A stretch of DNA of 64,000 nucleotides from Sphingopyxis macrogoltabida. Its GTDB lineage: Bacteria > Pseudomonadota > Alphaproteobacteria > Sphingomonadales > Sphingomonadaceae. Both the position numbers and the translations under genes were made by a program. The stretch spans positions 2,731,001-2,795,000 of the forward strand of contig NZ_CP012700.1 in assembly GCF_001307295.1 (NCBI RefSeq), in the 5' to 3' direction. The notes beneath the pieces are model-generated. The model was not told where the DNA came from, searched no databases, and saw only the letters and a list, made by a program, of their open reading frames with translations. Positions 8,884 to 18,492 of this stretch are shown here, in pieces. Each line of letters opens with the position of its first letter. Position 1 is the first letter of the stretch.

Positions 8884-10373
8884 GCGATGCGGTCAACAGC
8901 TCGGGTCTCTCGAAACGGACCTACGCAATCATCGCAGCCGTCGCGCTTGTCAGCCTCGGTGCGGGATATGCGCTTTCGCTCGTAGTCGGTGACAGCGAGG
9001 GTGGGATGTCTGGTTCCGCTGAGGCAGAGTGCGAGGACGTGCTCTATTGGTACGATCCGATGGTGCCTGGCCAGCGCTTTGACGAACCCGGCAAATCCCC
9101 CTTCATGGATATGATGCTGGTGCCCAAATGCGCCGGAGAAGCTGCGGAAGCCGGAGTCCAGATTGACCCGGGGCTGGTCCAGAACTTCGGCATTCGCACA
9201 TCGGCAGCCGAATTCGGAGTCCTCGAGCCTGAAATCACCGTAACAGGTGTGTTGGCCTACAACAGCCGCAATGTTGCCATCGTTCAGCCGCGAGCGGGGG
9301 GCTATGTTCAACGGACCTATGGCCTTGCGCAGGACGATGTCGTCGGACGCGGCGCCCCGATCGTCGATATTCTGGTCCCTGACTGGGGCGGCGCGCAGCG
9401 CGAGTACCTCGCCGTACTCGATACCGGAGATCAGACGCTCGGCGATGCCATGCGGCAGCGCATGCGATTGCTCGGAATGACAAACGCGATGATCGCGTCC
9501 GTCGAACGCACGCGCCGCGTCCAGAACACGTTCACTGTCACCGCGCCTGCGGGCGGCGCTGTAACCATGCTCGGCGTGCGCCCAGGCATGACGGTGATGG
9601 AAGGTCAGACACTTGCAGAGATCACAGGCTTCTCGCCAATCTGGCTTGAAGCTTCGGTTCCTGAAACCCAGGCCGCAAGTGTTCGGCAGGGTCAGTCGAT
9701 CAGTGCGGCGCTGGCAGCGTTTCCGGATGAGCGGTTTGCAGGCCTGATTGTCGCGATCCTTCCGAGCGCCGATGCTGCGAGCCGAACGATCACCGTCAGG
9801 GCCGAGCTCTCGAACCCGCGCGGAAGATTGAAACCGGGCATGTTTGCGCAAGTGTCGCTTTCACCCGACACACGGCGAGCCTTGCTGGTCCCGTCCGAGG
9901 CCGTCATCCGGACTGGCCGCCGCAATCTCGTGATGCTCAAGCAGGATGAAGGTGCCTTCCTTCCCGCCGAGGTAGAAATCGGACGCGAGGCGAATGGCAG
10001 GACCGAGATTCTGAAAGGGCTCACCGAAGGCGAGCAGGTTGTCACCTCGGGGCAGTTCCTGATCGATTCTGAAGCAAGCCTCGCAGGGATTGATATCCGG
10101 TCGATCGACGGAACCATGAGCATGGCGGCCGACGGCCCGGCAAAGATGAAAACCTACACCGCCACGGGAAGCGTCACGAAGATCGCGGGCGCTTCGATCA
10201 CTCTCAATCACGCGCCGGTTCTCGAGCTCGAATGGCCAAGCATGGTGATGCCCTTTGCCCTAGCCGACGCCTCTCTGGTCGAGGGTCTCGAACCGGGCGA
10301 TGATGTCCAATTCACCTTCTCGCAGCATGACACCGGTCCGCGGATCGAATCCATCCGGAAGGTCGATCAATGA
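8880..10373 (+). CDS. cusB: Periplasmic adaptor CusB with C-terminal CusF-like domain
   Basis: Membrane-fusion protein of the Cus efflux complex (497 aa from the ATG overlapping the preceding stop). In order: an N-terminal membrane anchor (about 11-30), a heavy-metal-binding module (YWYDPMVPG...MDMMLVP), barrel-sandwich/lipoyl and beta-barrel domains, and finally a CusF-like OB domain (about residues 425-497) with the NHAPV...WPSMVMPF ligand pattern. That pattern supplies His, Trp and two Met for Cu(I)/Ag(I). The fusion places a chaperone domain directly on the adaptor even though a separate cusF gene follows. Its stop overlaps the start of cusA. Confidence 0.9.
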   Translation: MSDAVNSSGLSKRTYAIIAAVALVSLGAGYALSLVVGDSEGGMSGSAEAECEDVLYWYDPMVPGQRFDEPGKSPFMDMMLVPKCAGEAAEAGVQIDPGLVQNFGIRTSAAEFGVLEPEITVTGVLAYNSRNVAIVQPRAGGYVQRTYGLAQDDVVGRGAPIVDILVPDWGGAQREYLAVLDTGDQTLGDAMRQRMRLLGMTNAMIASVERTRRVQNTFTVTAPAGGAVTMLGVRPGMTVMEGQTLAEITGFSPIWLEASVPETQAASVRQGQSISAALAAFPDERFAGLIVAILPSADAASRTITVRAELSNPRGRLKPGMFAQVSLSPDTRRALLVPSEAVIRTGRRNLVMLKQDEGAFLPAEVEIGREANGRTEILKGLTEGEQVVTSGQFLIDSEASLAGIDIRSIDGTMSMAADGPAKMKTYTATGSVTKIAGASITLNHAPVLELEWPSMVMPFALADASLVEGLEPGDDVQFTFSQHDTGPRIESIRKVDQ

Positions 10374-13300
10374 TCGCGCGGATAATCGATGCATCGATTG
10401 CCAACCGGTTCTTCATCGTTCTGGCGGCTATCGCGGTCACACTCGGCGGTTTCTGGGCGGTCCGCGCAACGCCTGTCGATGCGATCCCCGATCTGTCCGA
10501 CGTGCAGGTCGTGGTGCGCTCGAATTATCCGGGTCAGGCTCCGCGCATCGTCGAGGATCAGGTCACGTACCCTCTAGCAACCACGATGCTCTCGGTGCCG
10601 GGCGCTGAGACAGTGCGCGGCTATTCGATGTTCGGCGACAGCTTCGTCTATGTGATTTTCGAGGACGGGACTGACCTCTACTGGGCACGCTCGCGCGTGC
10701 TCGAATATCTCAACCAGGTGCAAAATGAGCTGCCTGAAGGTGTGACCAGCTCGCTGGGGCCGGACGCAACGGGCGTGGGCTGGATATACGAATATGCTCT
10801 CGTCGACCGAACGGGGAACAGCGATCTGGCTGACCTTCGCAGCCTTCAGGACTGGTTCCTTCGCTATGAGCTCCAGACCATTCCCGGCATCGCTGAGGTC
10901 GCCAGCGTCGGCGGTATGGTCAAGCAATACCAGGTCGTGCTGGAACCCTATCGGATGGCTTCGCTCGGCGTCACCCACAGCGATGTCGTGCGCGCGATCC
11001 AGGCGTCCAATCAGGAGGCCGGCGGCTCGGTTGTCGAAATGGGTGAGGCGGAATTCATGGTCCGCGCCTCGGGCTATCTCACGTCCCTCGAAGACTTCAG
11101 GCAAATCCCGCTCAAATAGGTCGGGAACGGTATCCCTGTCACCTTATCCGATGTCGCCACGATCCAGCTTGGCCCAGAAATGCGGCGCGGCATTGCCGAA
11201 CTCAACGGTGAAGGCGAGGTCGCAGGCGGCATCGTCGTCCTCAGGCAAGGCGAGGATGCACGCGCTACCATCGCAGCAGTTGAAGAGAGGCTGGAAGTAC
11301 TCAAGCCCAGTCTTCCCGAAGGGGTCGAGATTGTCACGACCTATGATCGATCGAAGCTCATCGACGCCTCGATCGACAATTTGACCGGCAAACTCATCGC
11401 CGAATTCATAATCGTCGCGATCGTCTGCGCTCTGTTCCTGTGGCACGTCAGATCCGCGTTTGTCGCCATCGTAACGCTCCCGCTAGGGGTTTTGGCCGCC
11501 TTCATTGTAATGCGTTTCCAAGGCGTGGATGCCAACATCATGTCCCTTGGCGGGATTGCCATCGCCATTGGCGCGATGGTCGATGCGGCCATCGTCATGA
11601 TTGAGAACGCGCACAAGCATATCGAGCATTGGGAAGAGGATCACCCGGATGAAGAGCTGTCCGATAACGAGCGCTGGAAGCTGATCGCCGAAGCCTCGAA
11701 AGAGGTGGGGCCAGCGCTCTTCTTCAGCCTTCTGATCATAACCCTCTCGTTCCTGCCGGTGTTCACACTGCAGGCTCAGGAGGGGCGCCTCTTTTCGCCG
11801 CTGGCGTTCACCAAGACCTATGCCATGGCAGCGGCGGCGATCCTGTCGGTAACCCTCGTGCCCGTCCTGATGGGCTGGCTCATTCGCGGGAAAATCCCCA
11901 AGGAGGATACCAATCTCCTCAACCGTGCTCTGACCAAGGTCTATCGGCCGGGTCTCGATTGGGTGCTCAGCCGGCCCAAGACCACTCTGGTCGTGGCAGG
12001 GCTCGTGTTCCTTACAACGCTGGTCCCGTTCACCCGTCTTGGCGGTGAATTCCTGCCACCGCTCGACGAGGGCGACTTGCTCTACATGCCGAGCGCGCTG
12101 CCCGGCCTGTCACCGGGTGAGGCCTCGGCCTTGCTTCAGCGGACCGATCGGTTGATCAAATCCGTTCCCGAAGTCGAGACCGTGTTCGGGAAGGCAGGGC
12201 GTGCGGACACCGCGACCGATCCGGCGCCGCTCACGATGTTCGAGACGACTATCCGTTTCAAACCTCGCGAAGAGTGGCGGCCCGGAATGACGCCGGAGAA
12301 GCTCGTCGAAGAGCTGGACCAGGCTGTGCAGGTGCCAGGCCTCGCCAATGTGTGGGTTCCGCCGATCCGTAACCGCATCGATATGCTGGCGACCGGTATC
12401 AAGAGCCCGATCGGGGTAAAAGTGTCCGGTGAAGACCTCGCCGAGATCGAGCGCGTGGCGTTGCAGGTCGAGAACGTCGCGAAACAGGTTCCCGGCGTCA
12501 GTTCCGCCTTGGCAGAGCGTCTTTCGGGAGGCCGCTATGTCGATGTGGACATCGACCGGGTCGCCGCAGCGCGTTTCGGGCTGAATATCGCCGATGTTCA
12601 GCAGATCGTGTCGGGTGCGATTGGCGGCGCGAATATCGGGCGGACCGTCGAAGGGCTGGCGCGATATCCGATCAATGTGCGCTATCCGCGCGAGATCCGC
12701 GACAGCATCGGTGAACTGCGCGCGCTTCCTTTGCTTACTCCGTCCGGGCAGCAGATTACTCTGGGTACAGTTGCGCAGGTGAGCGTCAGCGATGGCCCAC
12801 CGATGCTCAAGAACGAGCAAGGACGTCTGATCAGCGTGGTCTATGTCGACACACGGGGACGTGACCTCAGTTCTGTCGTAAGCGACCTTCAGGCAGCGGT
12901 GTCGGAGGGCGTCGATCTGCCTGCGGGCGTAAGCATCTCTTATGCGGGGCAGTTTGAGTATCTCACTCGCGCCAATGAACGGTTGCAGGTCGTCATTCCC
13001 GCAACGCTCGGCATCATTTTCGTCCTGCTCTATTTGATCTTCCGACGGTTCGACGAAGCGCTGCTTGTCATGGGCACGCTGCCCTTCGCCCTTACCGGCG
13101 GGTTCTGGCTGCTCTACCTGATGGGCTACAACCAGTCGGTCGCCACGTCGGTGGGTTTCATTGCCCTCGCCGGCGTGTCGGCCGAGTTCGGCGTTATCAT
13201 GCTGATCTATCTCAAGTCTGCGCTTGCCAAGCGCCGAGGCGAACTCGATGCGGAAGACGTGGGCGAAGCCATCAGGGAAGGCGCGCTGCTACGCGTCCGC

Positions 13301-13537
13301 CCCAAGGCGATGACGGTGGCCGTCATACTCGCCGGTCTCTTCCCGATCCTGATTGGAACCGGAGCGGGATCGGAGGTCATGAGCCGCATAGCCGCGCCGA
13401 TGGTCGGCGGCATGATCACCGCCCCGCTGCTGTCCATGTTCGTTATTCCCGCCGCATACCTCTTGATGCGGCGCCCCCGGCCCGAGCGGTCACCACAATC
13501 TGAAGGAGAAACTGAATGCGTACCTCAACCCTTATGA
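10370..13537 (+). pseudogene. cusA: CusA/CzcA RND efflux pump with internal amber codon
   Basis: Inner-membrane proton-driven heavy-metal RND pump; the 1,056-codon frame matches the family's usual length of about 1,050 residues. The N-terminal part reads [17 protein letters not shown] (TM1), and the central TM domain has [20 protein letters not shown], which contains the family's essential Asp. The C-terminal half repeats the fold to [12 protein letters not shown] single TAG at 11117-11119 interrupts the frame within the periplasmic porter domain, between IPLK and [15 protein letters not shown]. Both sides are well conserved and in the same frame, so only one codon is affected. It could be a recent nonsense mutation, a sequencing error or suppressible. 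An internal restart could occur at the ATG at 11180, but it would lack TM1. Confidence 0.88.
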
Positions 13538-13893
13538 TGCTGCTTGCTGCGCCCCTGGCCCTCGCTGCTTGCGATAGCGCGCAGGAAACAGAGACCATGG
13601 AAGACATGCCGATGGACGGGATGGCGATGGAAGGACACGACATGTCGGCGATGGATGCGGTTGATGGCGCAAAAACGGCCAGCGCTGTAGGAACCGTCAC
13701 CGCCATCGATGCCGAGGCAGGCACCATCACCGTCGATCATGAACCCGTTGCAGAACTGGGCTGGCCGCAGATGGTCATGGCATTTGATGCCAGCGAGGAA
13801 GTGCGCGGCGACATCTCGGTTGGCGATGCGATCAAATTCACGGTCGAGGCGACCGATGAAGGCAACACGATCACCGCGATCACGAAGCAGTAA
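13516..13893 (+). CDS. cusF: Periplasmic copper chaperone CusF-like lipoprotein
   Basis: A 125-residue exported protein. The lipobox-like signal peptide (LALAAC) is followed by a Met-rich linker ([13 protein letters not shown]) and a CusF OB-fold. The key ligands are visible: His in [10 protein letters not shown], Trp in GWPQM, and the Met pair in PQMVMAF, matching the His/Trp/Met/Met Cu(I) site of E. coli CusF. It delivers periplasmic Cu(I)/Ag(I) to the pump. Its start lies 22 nt inside the end of cusA, with GGAG upstream, and the operon ends at a strong terminator. Confidence 0.9.
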   Translation: MRTSTLMMLLAAPLALAACDSAQETETMEDMPMDGMAMEGHDMSAMDAVDGAKTASAVGTVTAIDAEAGTITVDHEPVAELGWPQMVMAFDASEEVRGDISVGDAIKFTVEATDEGNTITAITKQ

Positions 13894-13924
13894 GCCTGCG
13901 AAACTTTTCGCACAAGAAAAGCGT

Positions 13925-13969
13925 CACCCTTGGCCGACCAACCACTGGCTCGGCCAAGGGTGCTTGTTT
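13925..13969 (+). terminator. Rho-independent terminator of the Cus operon
   Basis: A perfect 13-bp stem, CACCCTTGGCCGA pairing with TCGGCCAAGGGTG around a 12-nt loop that can itself pair (CCA/TGG), followed by CTTGTTTG. It sits 31 bp after cusF and separates the metal island from the conjugation region. Confidence 0.88.
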
Positions 13970-14154
13970 GGGATAGATTGTCGCAATTCCGATCGAAATA
14001 AGATCCGTATCGCGGCTCGATATGGCAATCGCACATGTTGCCTGATTTTTGTGAAACCGGAATTATCCGGATAATGTGCGCGTTATACGAGGCTAAACTT
14101 AGCCATGGCTTGATGCGTCAGCTCGATAGAGGAGCAAGCCCAGTCCAGACGCTT

Positions 14155-14397
14155 TCAAGACCTTTTGATACGAGCGATCCAGTCGTTGACTTCGGACTCC
14201 ACCCAGACGGTGCAGCGAGACCCGAGCGACCTCGATTGCGGAAACCGCCCTTCCCTCATTCTCTGGTAGATAGCTGTGCGCCTGAGGCCTACGCGCTCCA
14301 TGACTTCAGGAAGGCGCAACAGCCGCTCTGATGGCTCCGCAACATAGTCAACGGCGTTCGCCGGACCGCCCGAGAGTGGAGTTTCCGGTTTAGTCAT
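14155..14397 (-). CDS. AlpA-family DNA-binding regulator
   Basis: A small MerR-like helix-turn-helix protein (80 aa from the ATG at 14397). RLPEVMERVGLRRTAIYQRM and the following GRFPQSRSLGSR match the AlpA/phage-regulator pattern, in which this fold binds DNA near integrase or transfer genes. Its start lies 8 nt inside the end of the upstream HTH gene, so the two are co-transcribed leftward, away from the tra operon. A role in control of transfer is inferred from position. Confidence 0.8.
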   Translation of the reverse strand: MTKPETPLSGGPANAVDYVAEPSERLLRLPEVMERVGLRRTAIYQRMREGRFPQSRSLGSRCTVWVESEVNDWIARIKRS

Positions 14398-14872
14398 CGA
14401 CGCTCCCGTTGACGTTTTCGATATAGAGTGCGTCTCTTCGTTCGAGATCATCAATGTGATCGGAGAGGAGGCGTGCGAGCCTTTGCGCTGTTCCCTTCGC
14501 CCAGCGTGGCCGCACTTCCTGCAGCCTTGAGCCGAGTTCGCAGGTCAAGGCGACGGGTAGTCCGGTAAAGAATGCGCCGAGGAAGTCGCCGACCTCGGTA
14601 TCGATCCACTGGATCGCCTGGTCCGCGTCGGTCAGTATGAAAAGCGCAAGCGACAGCTTCGGATCGACCCCGCAGGCGTTCAATATGTGCGATGCTTCAG
14701 CAAGTGAGGCTGCCCGTTCGCCGGTCAGGATGCGGCGGAGCGCATCCTTATGGATTGATGTTTGACGGGCAATCTCGATGCGAGTCTTGCCGCTGTTCGA
14801 GACAGTGGCAGCCAGTAAGCTGGCGAGACCTTCATGCAGTTGTTTGCCTGCGGACTTGTCGGGACTGACCAA
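14390..14872 (-). CDS. Helix-turn-helix regulator next to the tra operon
   Basis: A 160-residue protein starting at a TTG codon with a good AGGAAGG site upstream. The N-terminal third is an XRE-like helix-turn-helix (TRIEIARQTSIHKDALRRIL, about residues 30-49, then ASHILNACGV). The C-terminal half is an uncharacterised helical region (WIDTEVGDFLGAF, RLARLLSDHIDDLE) with no recognised domain. It is transcribed divergently from traA across a 360-bp region, so repression of the tra promoter and of itself is plausible. Confidence 0.7.
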   Translation of the reverse strand: MVSPDKSAGKQLHEGLASLLAATVSNSGKTRIEIARQTSIHKDALRRILTGERAASLAEASHILNACGVDPKLSLALFILTDADQAIQWIDTEVGDFLGAFFTGLPVALTCELGSRLQEVRPRWAKGTAQRLARLLSDHIDDLERRDALYIENVNGSVDD

Positions 14873-15232
14873 TGGACCTTCCTAAGGATTGCTCAACTAA
14901 AGAGTCGCGCTAACCGAGCAGGAAGACTGTAGGAAAGTGAAAAGAACAAAGATAGAACTTATAGGATGAGGCGGATCGTCGCCGAATCTTGATTCGCGCA
15001 GAAGCCGGTCGTCAAAGCGCAATACCCGTCACCCGCGGCGCATATCTCGGTCATCGAGATGCAGGACCACGACCTGAGAGCGCAATTCGCAGCCGATCGC
15101 GGAAAATTGTCGCTTTTCGCCTGGTCATTGATCGGCCCAGTCACGATCGGAGTTTCCTACACCCTCCCTTTGGATCGAGGAAAGAACATACAGCGAACGC
15201 ATCGCTGCCAATGTTTGAAACGGAGTTCCTCG
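14873..15232. promoter_or_regulatory. Divergent control region between the HTH gene and traA
   Basis: A 360-bp stretch with no convincing gene. It separates the leftward HTH/AlpA pair from the rightward tra operon, so it should hold both promoters and operators. Short TAGGA-like words recur (in CCTAAGGATT, TGTAGGAAAG and TATAGGATGAG), but I see no perfect palindrome and cannot place the promoters with confidence. Confidence 0.45.
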
Positions 15233-15559
15233 ATGACCAAAGCAAGCACCCTTCCGCAACACCACAAGAACAGCGTTCGCGCCCGCGACTACTTTCTTCC
15301 CGCTGCCATAGCTCTTGCCTGCGCCAGCGCAGCCTATGCCGGCGCGGATACGACCTTCGACCCTGCGCTGCAGAAATTTACCGACTTCCTCGAAGGCTCA
15401 GGCGGCAAGATCATCACCGTCCTCAGCCTTGCCGGCGGCCTTATCGCGCTTGCTTCAGGCCGTTTCGCGCTCGGACAGGTCGCAGTGCCAGTGGGCGTCG
15501 GCATCGGTGTCGGCACCGGCGTTCCGATCGTCACTTCGGTCGTGACCGCGACCATCTGA
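15233..15559 (+). CDS. traA: TraA/TrbC-like conjugative pilin
   Basis: Pilin precursor of the F-type transfer apparatus (108 aa). A long leader peptide with a hydrophobic stretch ends in ACASAAYAGA. The mature pilin has two hydrophobic helices (FTDFLEGSGGKIITVLSLAGG and a Gly/Val-rich second helix GVGIGVGTGVPIVTSVV) joined by a short positively charged loop (SGRFALGQ), the usual F-pilin/TrbC arrangement. GGAG precedes the ATG at 15233. It is the first gene of the operon, directly before traL. Confidence 0.75.
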   Translation: MTKASTLPQHHKNSVRARDYFLPAAIALACASAAYAGADTTFDPALQKFTDFLEGSGGKIITVLSLAGGLIALASGRFALGQVAVPVGVGIGVGTGVPIVTSVVTATI

Positions 15560-15584
15560 TCGCAGGTCTCGACGGGAGGGCGGC

Positions 15585-15872
15585 ATGGCCGACACGTACC
15601 TTGTTCCACGGCGGCTCGACGATCCGGAGCTAATCGGCTTCTGGACAATCGACGAGTTCGCGGGACTGCTCGTCCCGTTCGCCTGGGGCATTCTCGCGCA
15701 GCACATCATCATCGGCACTGGCCTATCGGTCATAACCTGGTTCGCCTTGCGGAAGGCGAAAGCTTCAGGCGCAGGCTCGAAACTGGTGCACGCTGCCTAC
15801 TGGTACCTTCCGGGGAGTTTTCTCGGGCTGAAAGCCACGCCGCCCTCCCATTGCCGCCTGCTCGCAGGCTGA
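15585..15872 (+). CDS. traL: Type IV conjugative transfer protein TraL
   Basis: A 95-residue inner-membrane protein needed for F-type pilus assembly, the VirB3 counterpart. It starts with VPRRLDDPELIGFWTIDEF, the family's N-terminal signature, followed by two hydrophobic segments (about residues 26-52). The end is HAAYWYLPGSFLGLKATPPS, also typical. The gene follows traA by 25 bp with a GGAGGG site. Confidence 0.88.
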   Translation: MADTYLVPRRLDDPELIGFWTIDEFAGLLVPFAWGILAQHIIIGTGLSVITWFALRKAKASGAGSKLVHAAYWYLPGSFLGLKATPPSHCRLLAG

Positions 15873-15884
15873 GGGAGGACATCG

Positions 15885-16454
15885 ATGAAACACGAATTCG
15901 CCTACGAGGAAGCGCAGCGCCATCTGAAGCAGCGCAATCGCTTTGCGGCGCTTGCCGGATTGCTCGGTCTCACCACCGTGCTCGCAGTCGGCGCGGCAGC
16001 GACGCGCGACGACACGCTCGTGCTCGTGCCGATCACGTCAGAACGGGTCGCGCTCAGCAGCGGCGGTATCGAAGCGCAGTATCTGGAACTCGTTACGCGC
16101 GACACCGCGCTGATGCTCCTCAACCGCGCGCCCGAAAGCCTCGACTACTGGATGGGGCAGATCCTGGAGGTCGCCGATCCGGCAGCGCGCGGACAGCTCA
16201 AGGCCGAACTGGTCAAGATCGTCGACGAGCAGCGGGGCTCGGACATCAGCCAGGCCTTCGTCATCGCCTCGATGCGCGTCGATACCGAGGCGCTGACCTC
16301 TACTGTGACCGGCACGCTCAAGACCTTCGTCGGAGCGCAGGTCATCGCGAGCCAGGAGCGCAGCTTCGAATTCACCTGGAACCGCCGCGGTCTCAGCCTC
16401 GGCCTCTCGGGTTTCCGTCAGCTTCCCAACGCCAACGAGGAGGAAGACCTATGA
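15885..16454 (+). CDS. traE: Type IV conjugative transfer protein TraE
   Basis: A 189-residue VirB8-like inner-membrane assembly factor. A short cytoplasmic N-terminus is followed by one membrane helix (about residues 22-42) and a periplasmic domain. That domain contains NRAPESLDYWMGQILEVADP and a C-terminal GLSLGLSGFRQLP segment characteristic of TraE. GAGG precedes the ATG; the stop overlaps the traK start by 4 nt. Confidence 0.87.
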   Translation: MKHEFAYEEAQRHLKQRNRFAALAGLLGLTTVLAVGAAATRDDTLVLVPITSERVALSSGGIEAQYLELVTRDTALMLLNRAPESLDYWMGQILEVADPAARGQLKAELVKIVDEQRGSDISQAFVIASMRVDTEALTSTVTGTLKTFVGAQVIASQERSFEFTWNRRGLSLGLSGFRQLPNANEEEDL

Positions 16455-17206
16455 GTCTCCTTGCCCGACCCTTCCCGACCGCATTGACCAGCGTCGCGCT
16501 TGCTGCCCTGACCTGCGCTTTTGCTGCGCCAGCCCAGGCGGACCAGTTCGTCGAAGCCGCCGACGGCGCGACCATCGACTGCGTGCTGGCGCGCGGTGCG
16601 CTCACTCGCATCGCGCTCGTCGAAGACGGCTTTGCCAATGTCTCCAAGATGGCGAGCGGCTTTCCCTACAACGATTTCGAAGTGACGCACGAGCCGGTGC
16701 GCGGCGACATCTATGTCTCGGTGCCGCTCCAATATGCGAGCGCCCGAGTCAGCTTCTTCGCCACCAGCAGCGCGGGCCATGTCTACAAGTTCGCCTGCCG
16801 GGTCGAGGGTGAGGACGCGAGCCAGCTCTTCGTCACCAATCCGGCGCTCGCCAAGTCCGAGGCCGCCGACTGGGAAGAAGGCTCACCGAGCCGCGACGAC
16901 GCCACACTTCGCCTGATCGAGGCAATGGCGAATGACGCGGTGCTGCCCGGGTTTCGCGCAAGGGCTGCGCTTTCGCGACCGCGCCGGACGGGCAGCCTCG
17001 AGGTCCAGCAAGTCGCCGAATATGAAGGCGCCGAGCTGACCGGCCAGGCCTTCACCCTGCGCAACCTTGGTTCCGAACCCATCGATCTTTCCAGCGAGCG
17101 CGAAGCGCCTGCGGGTGCACTTGCCTTTGCCTATGGCCGCGATGCGCTTGCTCCCGGCGAGACGGCGCAAGCCTTCCTTGTCTTCGCCAAGGGAGGGCTC
17201 GAGTGA
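16451..17206 (+). CDS. traK: Type-F secretin-like protein TraK
   Basis: Outer-membrane core component of the F-type channel, VirB9-like (251 aa). The start at 16451 gives a clean signal peptide (AFAAPAQA). The mature part is beta-rich: DGATIDCVLARGALTRIALVE near the N-terminus and a C-terminal half with QQVAEYEGAELTGQAFTLRN and ALAPGETAQAFLV, as in TraK. It is expected to ring with TraV and TraB. The downstream traB ATG shares a base with this stop codon (TGATG). Confidence 0.86.
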   Translation: MSLLARPFPTALTSVALAALTCAFAAPAQADQFVEAADGATIDCVLARGALTRIALVEDGFANVSKMASGFPYNDFEVTHEPVRGDIYVSVPLQYASARVSFFATSSAGHVYKFACRVEGEDASQLFVTNPALAKSEAADWEEGSPSRDDATLRLIEAMANDAVLPGFRARAALSRPRRTGSLEVQQVAEYEGAELTGQAFTLRNLGSEPIDLSSEREAPAGALAFAYGRDALAPGETAQAFLVFAKGGLE

Positions 17207-18492
17207 TGGCCGACAATACTTCCCCGACATCAGGAAGCTCCCACGCCAAAGATCAAGGCGGGGCAAAGCGCTCGAATCTCAATTCTGCGATCGCGCAGCG
17301 CCAGAAGCTGCTGCTCGGCGGGATTGGTGCGGCCGCCCTGATCGCCGGATCGATGTTCATCTTCGGCGGCGACGATGCCCAGACCGGCGAAGAGGGAGGT
17401 GCAACCACCATCGACACCGGCGGCCTCGTCAATCGCAACCTGTCGCAGCGCGAGTTCGTTGCCACCTATGGCAACCGTCTCGACGCGCAGGGCAAGGCGA
17501 TCAAGGACCTCCAGGAAAGCCAGCTTCCCAAGAGCGCGATCGAGCAGGAGCTCGAAACGCTGCGCGGCGAGAACGCGCGGATGCTGAGCGATGGACAGGC
17601 CGCGATCGATGCGATCTCGGCGGAGAATGCGGCGCTGCGCAGCGAGCTCGAAACCGTCCGGGCCAATCCTCCCGCCACACCGGTTGCTCCTGCCGACCCG
17701 CGCCAGGGAGGCGGTTCGCCAGCTGCGCTCGATCCCACAGCGTTGGCCGAGCCCAAAGCCAGCTTGCTGAGTTTCGATGGCGAGAAAGCAAAGGCTTCAC
17801 CTGCGAGATCGAGCGATGGCTCGCCGCCGCTGCTGCTCGAGGCGAGCCGCGACTACCTGCCGCCTAACAGCTATGCACCCGCGACAGTTATCGTCGGCGT
17901 CGACGCATCGACCGGTGTTACCAGCCAGAGCGATCCCTTGCCCGTGGTGCTGCGCATCACAGGACCAGCCCGCTCGGTGCTCAAGGGCAATCGCCTGCTC
18001 ACAACCGATCTCACCGGCTGTCTCGTCAACGGTGCGGCGCGCGGCGATCTCTCGGCCGAGAAGGTCTACGTGAAGCTTGTGCGCATGACCTGCGCGCAGC
18101 CGGGCGGTCGCTACGCGGTCAGCGAGGTGAAAGGGTTTATCGCTTTTGCTGGAAAGTCCGGCGTGCGCGGACGCGTTGTCAGCCGCGAAGGCAGCCTTGT
18201 CAGCCAGGCGCTGCTCGCCGGGATCGTCGGCGGCTTCGGACGCGGTTTCTCGGCCAACGCCAACGGCGTCTTTGCAGGGCGTGTCGGCGAAGACGGCGCG
18301 CGCCAGGCACTGTCCCCCACCGACATCCTTGCAGGCGGCTTCGGGCAGGGCGCGGGCGAAGCGGCCGACACGGTCAGCAAATATCTCATCGAACGCGCAG
18401 AACAATACCAACCCGTCGTCGAGATGCCGACCGGCATCGCAGTCGAGATCGTCTTCCTCGACGGCGTCCATGTCAGGAGCACTTCCCAATGA
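17206..18492 (+). CDS. traB: Conjugal transfer protein TraB
   Basis: VirB10-like protein spanning both membranes (428 aa from the ATG; a GTG one codon earlier is also possible). It has one inner-membrane helix (about residues 33-52), a coiled-coil segment (ELETLRGENARMLS), a Pro-rich stretch and the C-terminal TraB/TrbI domain. That domain has YLPPNSYAPATVIVGVDAST and LPVVLRITGPA, with a late GFGRGFSANANG region. A 4-nt overlap couples it to the DsbC-like gene. Confidence 0.9.
   Translation: MADNTSPTSGSSHAKDQGGAKRSNLNSAIAQRQKLLLGGIGAAALIAGSMFIFGGDDAQTGEEGGATTIDTGGLVNRNLSQREFVATYGNRLDAQGKAIKDLQESQLPKSAIEQELETLRGENARMLSDGQAAIDAISAENAALRSELETVRANPPATPVAPADPRQGGGSPAALDPTALAEPKASLLSFDGEKAKASPARSSDGSPPLLLEASRDYLPPNSYAPATVIVGVDASTGVTSQSDPLPVVLRITGPARSVLKGNRLLTTDLTGCLVNGAARGDLSAEKVYVKLVRMTCAQPGGRYAVSEVKGFIAFAGKSGVRGRVVSREGSLVSQALLAGIVGGFGRGFSANANGVFAGRVGEDGARQALSPTDILAGGFGQGAGEAADTVSKYLIERAEQYQPVVEMPTGIAVEIVFLDGVHVRSTSQ

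Noticed and set aside
11117..11180. Programmed stop-codon readthrough or two natural half-genes for CusA
   Set aside because: No readthrough signal is visible and RND pumps are single polypeptides; a point mutation or sequencing error is simpler.
14035..14331. Rightward open frame over the AlpA gene
   Set aside because: Antisense to a recognisable AlpA domain, with no ribosome site and no domain of its own.
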